Shown piece after piece: positions 1 through 8,131 of a DNA stretch of 49,894 nt. Position 1 is the stretch's first letter; the number at the start of each line of letters is the position of its first letter. Made by a program: the position numbers and the translations under genes. Source of the stretch: DASUPK01 sp036276255 (lineage in GTDB: Bacteria > Actinomycetota > Thermoleophilia > Solirubrobacterales > 70-9); the NCBI GenBank assembly GCA_036276255.1, contig DASUPK010000047.1:1-49894 (forward strand), read 5' to 3'. Under the pieces are notes generated by a model, which was given only the letters and a program-made list of their open reading frames with translations, was not told where the DNA came from and searched no databases.

Positions 1-1
1 C

Positions 2-30
2 GTCGCGATGGCCCTCGACCGGGCCTTGTA
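2..30 (+). CDS. C-terminal end of a gene cut by the window edge
   Basis: Frame 2 reads VAMALDRAL followed by TAA at 28-30, and every third codon position is G or C, as in the real genes nearby. Only nine residues are inside the window, so the product cannot be named. It lies 37 bp upstream of two small membrane-protein genes on the same strand. Confidence 0.4.
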
Positions 31-54
31 AGGGCTTCGAGCCAGGGGACTGGA

Positions 55-60
55 TAGGGT
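55..60 (+). promoter_or_regulatory. Candidate -10 box (TAGGGT) for a leaderless transcript
   Basis: TAGGGT fits the actinobacterial TANNNT -10 pattern and is followed by exactly 7 nt and then GTG at 68. Transcription would therefore start at or next to the start codon. No convincing -35 is seen. Confidence 0.4.
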
Positions 61-67
61 TCCGTCC

Positions 68-178
68 GTGGATCGCGAACGCGCCAGAGCCACCCTTCGA
101 GCGGGCATGATCGGCGCCAGCCTGGCGCTGCTCGTCTTCGCCCTGGCCTTCTACGTCGCGATCGTCTACCTGCGATGA
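68..178 (+). CDS. Small single-pass membrane protein (36 aa)
   Basis: The GTG start is followed by a short basic N-terminus (VDRERARATLR) and one hydrophobic helix of about 20 residues ending in IVYLR. Its stop overlaps the next start in an ATGA arrangement (ATG at 175), so the two are translationally coupled. Very small one-helix proteins followed by a two-helix protein are often accessory subunits of respiratory complexes such as heme-copper oxidases. That is a guess from size and pairing, because no diagnostic motif is visible. Confidence 0.55.
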   Translation: MDRERARATLRAGMIGASLALLVFALAFYVAIVYLR

Positions 179-438
179 GCCAGCCGCAGAAGCCCACCGA
201 GACCATCTACCTGCCACGGGCGAGCGCCCTCCCGGCGCTGTTCGCGTTCGGCTTCGCCGCGCTCGTCGTCGGCCTGTTCGCCTGGTGGCCCTATTCGGTG
301 ATCGGCGGCGTGGTCGCGCTGCTCTCCCTGATCGGCTGGCTGCGCGCCAACCGCGCCGAGATCGCACGCATGCCGAACCGGCAGCACACCGACACCGCTC
401 CGATTCCGCTGTCGGTGTCGATTCCGTCGGACGAGTAA
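175..438 (+). CDS. Small two-helix membrane protein, possible cytochrome oxidase accessory subunit
   Basis: The 87-aa product has a polar N-terminus, two predicted membrane helices (about residues 20-38 and 41-57) joined by a tight WWPYS turn, then a basic stretch (WLRANRAEIARMPNRQ) and a polar tail. The topology resembles the small subunit IV-like proteins that accompany actinobacterial heme-copper oxidases. That function is inferred only from shape and from coupling to the 36-aa gene. It starts inside the stop codon of that gene. Its stop lies directly beside one copy of the 98-bp palindromic repeat that separates it from the convergent DUF1802 gene. Confidence 0.65.
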   Translation: MSQPQKPTETIYLPRASALPALFAFGFAALVVGLFAWWPYSVIGGVVALLSLIGWLRANRAEIARMPNRQHTDTAPIPLSVSIPSDE

Positions 439-439
439 C

Positions 440-538
440 CCTGCTTCGCCAGATAGCCGCGGCCACGAGCGGCCGCCCGTCACAAGTCGCTACGGGCTTC
501 GCCCTTCGCTCCTGAATACCGCGACCTGGTGGCCGCTA
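440..538 (-). repeat. Dispersed palindromic repeat, copy A
   Basis: Read on the minus strand, this roughly 98-bp segment begins with the TAG stop of the DUF1802 gene and carries the core GGGCGAAGCCCGTAGCGACT (485-504). The same core occurs at 13171-13190 and 16790-16809. It contains the small palindrome GGGC-GAA-GCCC and a GCGGCC/GGCCGC stem. It fills the whole gap between two convergent genes, so it may act as a terminator or be a REP-like mobile element. Confidence 0.8.
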
Positions 539-1162
539 CGCGAGTACCAGGTCGCCCTGGCAGATCTCGCGGATCGCGCCGGCGGCGCGATCGAACTCCT
601 CGTCGGCCATCACGGGCGTCCCCTCGAAGGGAAGATCGCGATCGATCTCAGCCCACGAGCGGCAGCCGTGGTGCTCGTCCTTGACGCGCACCGTGACCGG
701 GCGCGGGATCCGATGGACCCGGAGGAGCAGGACGTGCAGCGGATGGGTCCGCTTCCACGCGAGCCGCTTCTGGGCGTAGTCCGAGGTCCAGATGTGGAAG
801 GGCGTCAGCGCCTCGACCACGCGGTGGTCCTCGGTCGTGAAGTGATCGGTGATCTCGGCCCAGCTGCGGATCCTCACCCGGTCGGGCTGGGGGATGCCGC
901 CGTCCTGGAGCAGCGCACGCGGGGGCGGCTCCTCGTCGGGCCAGACGCCCTCCTCGAGGGCTCGGCGTAGTTCAGGGTGATGGGACTCGCGGACCAGATC
1001 GTTCCGCTGGTGGTCGAAGGTCGGGTACAGGAAGAACTGCTCGTGCTCGACCTCGAAGTGCTTGTCGTCCTCGCGGATTCCGCCCTTGCGAAGGGCGACG
1101 AGCTGCTCGCCCTCGGCCAGCGCTCGCACGGTCACGGCCCACTCTTTCAATGCAATCGGCAT
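536..1162 (-). CDS. DUF1802 family protein
   Basis: The 208-aa product opens with LKEWAVTVRALAEGEQLVALRKGGI and continues with an FEVEHEQFFLYPTFDHQ-type segment. These are the hallmarks of DUF1802, a cytosolic family of unknown biochemical role found in many bacteria and archaea. The length is normal for the family. The ATG start leaves an upstream stretch that holds a good minus-strand promoter (-35 TTGTCA, 17 bp, -10 TAGACT). The stop codon lies at the border of repeat copy A. Family assignment rests on the recognisable N-terminal motif; function is unknown. Confidence 0.85.
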   Translation of the reverse strand: MPIALKEWAVTVRALAEGEQLVALRKGGIREDDKHFEVEHEQFFLYPTFDHQRNDLVRESHHPELRRALEEGVWPDEEPPPRALLQDGGIPQPDRVRIRSWAEITDHFTTEDHRVVEALTPFHIWTSDYAQKRLAWKRTHPLHVLLLRVHRIPRPVTVRVKDEHHGCRSWAEIDRDLPFEGTPVMADEEFDRAAGAIREICQGDLVLA

Positions 1163-1246
1163 AAGGAATTAGGGGGTAGTCAATCTTGGTCAGAATCGAG
1201 GGCGGGGCACTCGGTCTTGGGCGCCGTGGCCCCCTCGGGGGCGCGC

Positions 1247-1294
1247 AGTCTAGAGGACGAATCCCGCTTTGACAACCCTTGTGCCGCTTTGTCA
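1247..1294 (-). promoter_or_regulatory. Promoter with tandem direct repeat upstream of the DUF1802 gene
   Basis: On the minus strand TTGTCA (1270-1275) and TAGACT (1247-1252) are separated by exactly 17 bp, a near-ideal vegetative promoter giving a leader of about 75 nt. Two direct copies of TGWCAAAGCGG (1264-1274 and 1284-1294) lie 20 bp apart, and the promoter-proximal copy overlaps the -35. This looks like an operator for a regulator binding two successive helical faces; the regulator is unknown. The rest of the 237-bp gap up to 1399 holds one GC hairpin (about 1225-1245) and no credible gene. Confidence 0.6.
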
Positions 1295-1399
1295 CAAAGT
1301 CAGAGGCTTAGTTGTAAGTACCGGATACCCCATTCCCATGCGCTTTGGATCCTGGTTGACCGGCCAATCGACGCAAAGTCCAGCAATCGGAGGGGGTCG

Positions 1400-2905
1400 C
1401 TAGGAAATCCGTTCGGAACCGTACCCACCGCCTCCGGGGGTCTCGATCCGCAGCCGGTCGCCGGGCCGAAGCTCGCCCTCGGTCTTGGCGGGGACCGGCT
1501 CGCCGTTGATCTGATCGCGGCCTGGCTCGCCGGGATCGCCCCCGTCCCTGCCGTGGGGGGCGTGCCGGCGGCGCTCGCCGATCAGGGTGAAGCGCATCGG
1601 CTCGGTGGCCTCCAGCTCGCGCACGATTCCGTCGCCGCCACGGTGTCCGCCGGCGCCGCCGCTGCCGCGCCTCACCGAGAGCTCCCGGACCAACACCGGA
1701 TAGCCGGTCTCGAGCGCCTCCACGGGGGTGTTGAGAGTGTTCGACATCGCCACGTGCTCGGCGCTCGGCCCGTCCGCGTCGCGGCAGGCTCCCTGGCCGC
1801 CCCCGATGGTCTCGTAGTAGGTCCAGTCCTCGCCGGAGAGCGTCAGGTTGTTCATGGTTCCCTGGCCCTCGGCTCCGACCGGAGCGAACTTCGCCAGGGC
1901 GGCGAAGACGAGGTCGGAGACCCGGCTCGACGTTTCGACGTTGCCGCCGACCACCGCCGCCGGAGCACGGGCGTTGAGCAGCGAGCCCTCCGGCGCCGTC
2001 ACCCTCACCGGTCGCCAGGCCCCCGCCGAGGGCGGCCCGTCCGGGTCGCAGACCACCCGCACGGCGTAGAAGGAGGCCGCCTTGGTCACCGACAGCGGGC
2101 AGTTGAGGTTCCCAGCGATCTGCTCGGCGCTGCCGGAGAAGTCGAGCTCCAGCTGGTCGCTTCGGACCGTTGCCCTGACGCGCAGCACGATGTCGCCATC
2201 CCGGCCCTCGAGCACGTCCTCGGCGCTGCTCTCTCCATCGGACATCTCGGAGAGCGCCGCGCGTGTGCGGCGCTCCGCGTAGTCGAGGATCTCGCCGGTC
2301 GCGGTCGCGAGCAACTCGTGCCCGTGGCGCTCGGCGAGCTGGCGCAGGCGGCGGATCCCGGTCAGGTTCGCGGCCCGTTGCGCCCTCAGGTCGGCGAGCC
2401 GCTGCTCGGGATTGCGCATCCGGCCCGCCAGATCGCGCAGGACGTTGTCGTCGGCGCGGGTCGGCGGGATCACGACGCCCTCCTCGTCGAGGGTCACCGA
2501 CAGGGCCGGCATCCCCCCGGGCGTGGGGCCGCCGATGTCCGCGTGGTGGGCGCGGGAAGCCGAGAAGCCGATCAGCTCCTCGCCGTGGAAGACGGGCGAG
2601 ATCAGCGTGATGTCGGGGAGGTGGGTGCCGCCGCGATATGGGTCGTTGAGGATCCAGAGCTCCCCCTCGCGGTGCTCCTCTCCGACGATCGCCGCGACGG
2701 CGTCGGGCATCGATCCCAGATGCACCGGGATGTGCTCGGCCTGCATGACAAGCTCCCCGGCCGGGTCGAAGAGGGCCGTCGAGCAGTCGTGTCGCTCCGT
2801 GATGTTGGGCGAGTGGGCCGAGCGGATCAGCACCGCCCCCATCTCGTCGCAGGCGGCGCGCAGCGCGCCGGTCATCACCTGGAGGGCGACCGGATCGAGG
2901 CTCAT
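1400..2905 (-). CDS. hyuB: Hydantoinase B / 5-oxoprolinase beta-type subunit
   Basis: The 501-aa product begins DPVALQVMTGALRAACDEMGAVLIRSAHSPNI, continues with an ERHDCSTALFD segment and has the NDPYRGGTHLPDI motif. These are typical of the HyuB family (N-methylhydantoinase B, acetone carboxylase alpha, C-terminal half of 5-oxoprolinase). With HyuA it is expected to hydrolyse cyclic amides such as hydantoins or 5-oxoproline in an ATP-dependent reaction in the cytosol; the substrate cannot be read from sequence. It overlaps hyuA by 4 bp (ATGA), so the two subunits are coupled. The glycine-rich C-terminus (GGGGYGS) is normal for the family. It is the last gene of the operon methyltransferase-hyuA-hyuB. 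Confidence 0.92.
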   Translation of the reverse strand: MSLDPVALQVMTGALRAACDEMGAVLIRSAHSPNITERHDCSTALFDPAGELVMQAEHIPVHLGSMPDAVAAIVGEEHREGELWILNDPYRGGTHLPDITLISPVFHGEELIGFSASRAHHADIGGPTPGGMPALSVTLDEEGVVIPPTRADDNVLRDLAGRMRNPEQRLADLRAQRAANLTGIRRLRQLAERHGHELLATATGEILDYAERRTRAALSEMSDGESSAEDVLEGRDGDIVLRVRATVRSDQLELDFSGSAEQIAGNLNCPLSVTKAASFYAVRVVCDPDGPPSAGAWRPVRVTAPEGSLLNARAPAAVVGGNVETSSRVSDLVFAALAKFAPVGAEGQGTMNNLTLSGEDWTYYETIGGGQGACRDADGPSAEHVAMSNTLNTPVEALETGYPVLVRELSVRRGSGGAGGHRGGDGIVRELEATEPMRFTLIGERRRHAPHGRDGGDPGEPGRDQINGEPVPAKTEGELRPGDRLRIETPGGGGYGSERIS

Positions 2906-4878
2906 CTCCGCACCGCCGTGACCGTTCCGGACTCATCCACCCCTGCGCCCCAGCCGGGCGGCAGGACAAGGGTCGCCTCGGGCAGCTCGAACACGCACGG
3001 CCCCTCTGCTTCGAAGCCGGCCTCCGGCTCGCCGCGTAGTACCCGCGTGGCCGCCCACTCGCCGTCGAAGCGGGCCCGGCGCTCGCGTTCGATCAGATTC
3101 CCGTCTCCCGCGGCGCGCGACCGCGGCTCGGCCCCCGGCTCGAAGGCGGCGACGCGAATCGTCACCAGCTCCAGCGTGCCCTCCGGGTCGCGATATCCGT
3201 AGCGCGCCTCGTGCTCGCTCGCGAAGTCCTCGGCGAGGCGGGCCGGATCCGGCCTGGGCGGGCCGGGGATCGGCAGCTCGAATGCCTGCCCCCGGTAGCG
3301 CAGCTCGTAGACCACCTCGAGCTCCGCGCCCTCCATGCCCGCCAGCAGAGGCCGGGCCAGGGCTTCCACCTCGGCGGCGATCCGCTCGGTGCCGAGCACC
3401 TCGCTGGTGAGCAGGACGGTCCGGGCCGTGTCGCGCCGCCTTCCCGCGGCGATCAGGCCGAGCGCGGACAGCACGCCGCTTGCGCGGGGGCAGACGATCC
3501 GCGAGATCTCCAGCTCCGCCGCCAGCGCCGCGGCGTGCATCGGGCCGGCGCCCCCGAACGGCAGCAGCGCATAGTCGCGCGGGTCGACCCCGCGTTCCAC
3601 GGTGACCACCCGCAGCGCGCGGATCATCTCCTGGTTCGCCACCCGGACGATCCCCTCGGCCGTCTCGATTTCCTCGAGGCCGAGGCTGGCGCCCAGCTCG
3701 GCGACGCTGCGGCGCGCGGACTCCTGATCCAGGGCGACGCCGCCGGCGAGCTGCGAGTCGGGGGAGAGGTAGCCGAGCAGCAGGTTGGCGTCGGTGACCG
3801 TCGGGTCGGAGCCGCCTCTGCCGTAGCAGGCCGGCCCGGGTTCCGCACCCGCGGAGCGAGGTCCGACGCGAAGCGCCCCGCCCGAGTCCCGCCAGCCGAT
3901 CGAGCCTCCCCCGGCGCCGACCGTGTGCACATCGACCATCGGCAACTGGATCGGGCGGCCATCGATCTCGCGGGAGTCGGTGCGTCGCACCTCGCCTTCG
4001 TCGACCACGCAGACGTCACATGAGGTGCCGCCCATGTCCAGTCCGATCGCGTCCGGGGTGCCGGCGGCCTTCGCGAGCAGCGCGGAGCCGATCGCTCCCC
4101 CCGCCGGGCCCGAGAGGACGCTCCAGGCTCCCGCCCTGGCCGCCTCCGCAGGCTCCGCGGTGCCACCGGAGGAGCGCATCACCTCGGGCTCGGGCAGCCC
4201 GCGCTCGCGACACGCCCCGGCGAGACTGGTGAGGTAGCGGCCGAGCAGGGGGGAGAGATAGGCGTCGATGACGGTGGTGGAGAAGCGCTCGTACTCGCGG
4301 AAGGCGGGGAGCACCTCGTGCGAGGCCGAGACGTGCACCTCAGGGAGGGCCTGGCGCAGCGCCGTCGCGATGCGCTGCTCGTGCGACGGATCGCGGAAGG
4401 CGAAGAGCAGGCAGACGGCGATCGACTCGGCCCCGCTGCTCCGGAGCGCCTCGACCAACCGCTCGACCTCCTCGTCGGCGAGCTCCTCGATCACCCCGGA
4501 GGCGCCCACCCGCTCGGCGGCCTCGACCCGGTCGGCGACTTCGACCAGCGACCGCGGGCGGCCCCGACAGGGGTGGTAGAGGCTCGGCCGGTTCTGGCGG
4601 CCGATGTCGAGCAGGTCGGCGAAGCCGCGCGTGGCAACGAGCGCTGTACGGGCGCCGCGCTCCTCGAGGAGAGCATTGGTGCCCACGGTCATGCCGTGGG
4701 TGAAGCCCTCGACGTCCCCAGGGCCGGCGTCGGCCCGGGCGAGGACCACGTCGATCGCGGCGATCACGCCGCGCGACTGGTCCTCGGGCGTGCTCGGGAC
4801 CTTCGCCGTGTGCAGCCGCTCCCCGTCGAGCAGGGCGGCGTCGGTGAAGGTCCCGCCGACGTCGACGCCCAGCAACAT
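2902..4878 (-). CDS. hyuA: Hydantoinase A / 5-oxoprolinase alpha-type subunit
   Basis: The 658-aa product starts MLLGVDVGGTFTDAALLD, the first phosphate-binding loop of the acetate/sugar-kinase-like fold of HyuA. It carries a second one at IGLDMGGTSCDVCVVD and the SGPAGGAIGSA motif. The chosen ATG at 4876-4878 gives the family's normal N-terminus; the reading frame stays open further upstream, but that part runs antisense to the methyltransferase and is not plausible. The protein is expected to bind ATP and activate the cyclic amide substrate for HyuB. It starts 7 bp after the methyltransferase stop and overlaps hyuB by 4 bp. Acetone carboxylase beta is an alternative, but the gamma subunit that would accompany it is absent. 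Confidence 0.92.
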   Translation of the reverse strand: MLLGVDVGGTFTDAALLDGERLHTAKVPSTPEDQSRGVIAAIDVVLARADAGPGDVEGFTHGMTVGTNALLEERGARTALVATRGFADLLDIGRQNRPSLYHPCRGRPRSLVEVADRVEAAERVGASGVIEELADEEVERLVEALRSSGAESIAVCLLFAFRDPSHEQRIATALRQALPEVHVSASHEVLPAFREYERFSTTVIDAYLSPLLGRYLTSLAGACRERGLPEPEVMRSSGGTAEPAEAARAGAWSVLSGPAGGAIGSALLAKAAGTPDAIGLDMGGTSCDVCVVDEGEVRRTDSREIDGRPIQLPMVDVHTVGAGGGSIGWRDSGGALRVGPRSAGAEPGPACYGRGGSDPTVTDANLLLGYLSPDSQLAGGVALDQESARRSVAELGASLGLEEIETAEGIVRVANQEMIRALRVVTVERGVDPRDYALLPFGGAGPMHAAALAAELEISRIVCPRASGVLSALGLIAAGRRRDTARTVLLTSEVLGTERIAAEVEALARPLLAGMEGAELEVVYELRYRGQAFELPIPGPPRPDPARLAEDFASEHEARYGYRDPEGTLELVTIRVAAFEPGAEPRSRAAGDGNLIERERRARFDGEWAATRVLRGEPEAGFEAEGPCVFELPEATLVLPPGWGAGVDESGTVTAVRR

Positions 4879-4885
4879 GGCGGGA

Positions 4886-5512
4886 CTATGACGCCTGCGC
4901 CCTCCCGAATGCCAGGGGGTGGACCAGCGCCGGCATCCACGACCAGCGGTCGCGTTCAACGGCCTCGACGCGCAGCCGGCTCTCGCGCAGGAGCTCCACC
5001 GTCGGCCGGTTGGCGTGACAGCCGGCGGCGAACGCGTGCCACGGCCGGTGCAGGCGGTCCTGCCAGCGCGCCAGTCCGCTTGTCTCGGCGCGCACGTGCT
5101 CGAGAAAGAGAAGCTGGCCGCCGGGCCTGAGCACCCTGGCGATCTCGTCGATGACCGGGCCGGGATCGTCAACGGTGCAGAGGACCAGCGTGGAGACGAC
5201 GGTGTCGAAACTGTCGTCGTCGAAGGGAAGCTGCTCCGCCGGGGCCACGACCACGCGACAGTCCCGCTTCGACTTCCTGGCGCGGCGCCTGAGCCTCGAG
5301 ATCATCGGAGCCGCCGGCTCGGTCAACGTCAGCTCCTCGAGGTCCTCGGGGTAGTACGGGAGATTGAGCCCGCTCCCCGCGCCGAGCTCCAGCACCCGCC
5401 CGCTGGCCTCCGCGAGCAGATCCTGCCTCCGCTTCGCCATCCCGGCGCGCTCCCCGACCCACAACAGCGGGTCGTAGGCGGCGCTGAACACTCGCTCCCA
5501 GGTCTTCGACAT
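4886..5512 (-). CDS. Class I SAM-dependent methyltransferase
   Basis: The 208-aa product carries motif I as VLELGAGSGLNLPYY, an acidic residue after strand 2 (TLTEPAAPM), the post-II segment APAEQLPFDDDSFDTVVSTLVLCTVDDP, and RVLRPGGQLLFLEHV. This is a type-11, METTL7/UbiE-like Rossmann methyltransferase using S-adenosylmethionine. The ATG at 5512 is preferred over an in-frame GTG six bases upstream because the Shine-Dalgarno AAAGGAG lies 5 nt before this ATG and overlaps the GTG. The substrate is unknown. Tight linkage to hyuAB (7 bp) suggests shared expression, but a common pathway is not evident. Confidence 0.88.
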   Translation of the reverse strand: MSKTWERVFSAAYDPLLWVGERAGMAKRRQDLLAEASGRVLELGAGSGLNLPYYPEDLEELTLTEPAAPMISRLRRRARKSKRDCRVVVAPAEQLPFDDDSFDTVVSTLVLCTVDDPGPVIDEIARVLRPGGQLLFLEHVRAETSGLARWQDRLHRPWHAFAAGCHANRPTVELLRESRLRVEAVERDRWSWMPALVHPLAFGRAQAS

Positions 5513-5637
5513 CGGCACTCCTTTGCTCGGTGGATCGAACAGAGGGGCCTACGGCGCGGACGCGGCGCGGGATGCCGCCGGCAGTGTGAGGTAGAGCACA
5601 GCTGAGCTGGCAAGGGGTGCCCTTGCGAGTGCTGGAC

Positions 5638-7080
5638 CTACTCCCACGCCTGCCAGGCGAGCTCGTCGCCGCTGCAGACGATGTGCAGGCCGTCGAGCTC
5701 GGGATTCAACTCCGGAAACTCGAGCCTGCGGTGGGATCCGCGCGACTCCTCGCGCTCGAGCGCGAAGCGGGCGATCAGCCGCGCGAGCGGATAGGGGTCG
5801 TCGAGCAGCCGCTCGAGCTCCTCCTGGCGCCTGAGCGGGCCCGCCAGCCTCCAGACTGCCTCCCTGGTCTCGGCCAGTGGCGGGTCGAAGCGCCACTCCG
5901 GGGGTTCCGGGGCCGCCCCGACCTTCAGCTCCGCCGATGCCGCCCGCGCCGCCCTGGCGCCCAGCACGAAGCACTCCGTCAGCGAGTTCGACGCCAGCCG
6001 GTTCGCTCCGTGCAGCCCGGTGTCCGCGCACTCGCCCACCGCGAACAGTCCCGGCAGCGAGGAGCGCCCCTCCAGGTCGGTGGCGATGCCGCCCATCACG
6101 TAGTGGGAGGCGGGCGAGACGGGAATCGGCTCCCGCGCCGGGTCGAAGCCGGCCTCGCGCAGGGACGCGAAGACGCTGGGGAAGCGGGCCTCGCTCAGCT
6201 CGCGCATGTCGAGGTAGACGTGGTCGGAGCCGTCGCTCTTCATCTGGTCGAGGACGGCCAGGGTCACGGCGTCGCGCGGGGCAAGCTCGTCGGTGAAGCG
6301 CTCGCCGCCCGCGCCGAGCAGCGTCGCGCCCTCGCCGCGGACGGCCTCCGTGACGAGGAGCCCGTCCGCCTCGGTGCCTGGCGCGGATAGAGCTGTCGGA
6401 TGGAACTGGCAGAGCTCGAGGTCGGCGAGCTCGGCGCCCGCGGCGTGGGCCATCACCGGCCCTGCGCCGATCGCGCCCCAGGGGTTGGTGGTCCGCGCCC
6501 AGAGGGCCGCAGCGCCCCCGGTGGCGAAGATCGTCGCCTTGGCGCGCAGCAGCTCGCGGTCGGTGAGCACGCCGAAGCAGCGCTCGCCGTCGCCCCAGAG
6601 AGCGACGGCCGAAGTCTTCTCGATCACCTCGATCCGCTCGTCCCGCGCGGCGAGCTCGGCGAGCCGCTCGGTGATTCGCCGGCCGGTCGCCGCGCCGCCC
6701 GCGTGCACGATGCGCCGCCGGGAGTGACCGCCCTCCAGGGCGAGCGAGAGACTCTCGTCGGGGAGCAGATCGAAGTGGACGCCGCGGCGCTGGAGCTCCC
6801 GGACGACGCCTGGTGCCTCATGCGCGAGCAGCTCCGCAGCTGACCGTCTGCACGCCCCGCGCCCGGCGGCGACGGTGTCCTCGACGTGCTGCTCGGGGGA
6901 GTCGTCGGGACCGATCGCGGCGGCGAGCCCGCCCTGGGCCCAGAAGCTCGAGCTCTCGCTGAGCGGCTTCCGGGAGACCATCGCGACGCGCGAGCCCGCG
7001 TCGGCAGCGGTCAGGGCGGAGTACAGGCCGGCGGCGCCCCCGCCCACCACCACGACGTCGAATCGGTCGTCCGGCGTCAT
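5638..7080 (-). CDS. nadB: L-aspartate oxidase
   Basis: This FAD-dependent enzyme oxidises L-aspartate to iminoaspartate, the first step of de novo NAD synthesis. The FAD dinucleotide fold is VVVVGGGAAGLYSALTAA at residues 9-26, followed by SSFWAQGGLAAA, the active-site segment ERFTDELAPRDAVTLAV, HYVMGGIATDLEGRSSLPGLFAVGE and GANRLASNSLTE. At 480 aa it lacks part of the C-terminal helical region of the roughly 540-aa E. coli enzyme, a common shorter form. nadA and nadC, often adjacent, are not in the window. It diverges from the deacetylase-like gene with only about 23 bp between start codons. A perfect 7-bp hairpin (GCAAGGG/CCCTTGC, about 5611-5627) follows the gene and may terminate it. Confidence 0.93.
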   Translation of the reverse strand: MTPDDRFDVVVVGGGAAGLYSALTAADAGSRVAMVSRKPLSESSSFWAQGGLAAAIGPDDSPEQHVEDTVAAGRGACRRSAAELLAHEAPGVVRELQRRGVHFDLLPDESLSLALEGGHSRRRIVHAGGAATGRRITERLAELAARDERIEVIEKTSAVALWGDGERCFGVLTDRELLRAKATIFATGGAAALWARTTNPWGAIGAGPVMAHAAGAELADLELCQFHPTALSAPGTEADGLLVTEAVRGEGATLLGAGGERFTDELAPRDAVTLAVLDQMKSDGSDHVYLDMRELSEARFPSVFASLREAGFDPAREPIPVSPASHYVMGGIATDLEGRSSLPGLFAVGECADTGLHGANRLASNSLTECFVLGARAARAASAELKVGAAPEPPEWRFDPPLAETREAVWRLAGPLRRQEELERLLDDPYPLARLIARFALEREESRGSHRRLEFPELNPELDGLHIVCSGDELAWQAWE

Positions 7081-7103
7081 TGCGCCGTGAACCGTACTGT
7101 GCG

Positions 7104-8120
7104 TTGATCCGAGGCCTCTATCTGCGACATCCGAGCTCCTTCCGGCACGACACGGGCGGCCATCCCGAGAACGCCAGGCGGCTGACCGCGATCGAGGAGG
7201 CGATGTCCGAGCGCGACTGGCTCGGGCTCGAGCGGGTCGAGGCCCCGGCGGCCACCCGCGAGCAGCTGGAGCGCGTTCACGGCGCGGCCCACGTGGACAC
7301 CATCGAGGCCTTCTCCGCGAAGGGCGGAGGGATGATCGACCTCGACACCGTCACCAGCGAGGGTTCCTGGGAGGCGGCGCTGCATGCAGCCGGCGGGGCC
7401 GTCCACGCGACCGAGCGGCTGATGGAGGAGGGAGGGTTCGCCTTCTGCGGCCTGCGCCCGCCCGGCCACCACGCCGAGCGGGACCGAGCGATGGGCTTCT
7501 GCCTGTTCAACAACGTCGCCGTGGCCGCGGCTCATGCGATCGCCGAGTGCGGCGCGGAGCGCGTCCTGATCCTCGACTGGGACGTCCACCACGGCAACGG
7601 GACCGAGGCGATCTTCTACGGGTCCTCAGAGGTCCTCTACTCGAGCATCCACCAGAGTCCCCTCTACCCGGGCACCGGCGCCGCCACGGACTTCGGCAGC
7701 GGCGACGGGGAGGGATACACGGTCAACCTGCCGGTCCCGCCCGGAAGCGGCCCGGACGAGTTCCTGGCGCTCACCCAGCACGTCGTCGCGCCGATCGCCC
7801 GGGAGTGGCGACCGGGGCTGCTCTGCATCTCGGCGGGCTACGACGCGCACCGCGACGACCCGCTCGCCAACTGCGAGCTTGATGACGCCGCCTACGCCGA
7901 CATGGCGGCGACCATGCGCGACCTCGCGGGCGAGCTGGGCGTGCCGCTGCTCATCTGCCTCGAGGGCGGCTATTCGCTTGCGGCGCTGGCCCGCGGCGTC
8001 GTGGCGACACTCGATGCGGCCGGGGACGAGCGGGCGCCGCGTGACGCACCGGCCACGCCGGCGAGGGCCTACCGGGAACGCCTGGCGCGCTACTGGCCCG
8101 GCCTAGCGGCCTCGGAGTAG
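7104..8120 (+). CDS. Histone deacetylase-fold amidohydrolase (AcuC/APAH type)
   Basis: The product is a zinc-dependent arginase-fold deacetylase acting on acetylated lysine or polyamines. Signature motifs are in order: HDTGGHPENARRL near the N-terminus, RPPGHHAERDRAMGFCLFNN (the His-His charge-relay pair), ILDWDVHHGNGTEAIF (zinc-binding D-x-H), SAGYDAHRDDPLAN (zinc Asp), and LEGGYSLAAL. The zinc ligands and catalytic histidines are present. The best start is the TTG at 7104 (MIRGLYLRHPSSF); an upstream in-frame TTG at 7080 would overlap the nadB start and is less likely. No Shine-Dalgarno is seen. It is divergent from nadB; whether it acts on acetyl-lysine proteins or acetylpolyamines cannot be decided. 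Confidence 0.9.
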   Translation: MIRGLYLRHPSSFRHDTGGHPENARRLTAIEEAMSERDWLGLERVEAPAATREQLERVHGAAHVDTIEAFSAKGGGMIDLDTVTSEGSWEAALHAAGGAVHATERLMEEGGFAFCGLRPPGHHAERDRAMGFCLFNNVAVAAAHAIAECGAERVLILDWDVHHGNGTEAIFYGSSEVLYSSIHQSPLYPGTGAATDFGSGDGEGYTVNLPVPPGSGPDEFLALTQHVVAPIAREWRPGLLCISAGYDAHRDDPLANCELDDAAYADMAATMRDLAGELGVPLLICLEGGYSLAALARGVVATLDAAGDERAPRDAPATPARAYRERLARYWPGLAASE

Positions 8121-8131
8121 GAAGCCGGGGG

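Noticed and set aside
977..3202. A 741-codon open frame on the plus strand across hyuB
   Set aside because: It runs antisense to the clearly homologous hyuB/hyuA genes, has no recognisable domain, and long antisense frames are expected at this GC content.
2902..4878. Acetone carboxylase beta subunit instead of HyuA
   Set aside because: Family motifs are shared, but the small gamma subunit that accompanies acetone carboxylase is missing from the operon.
4879..5172. An N-terminal extension of hyuA to 5172
   Set aside because: The added residues have no similarity to the family and overlap the methyltransferase gene; the ATG at 4878 gives the standard HyuA N-terminus.
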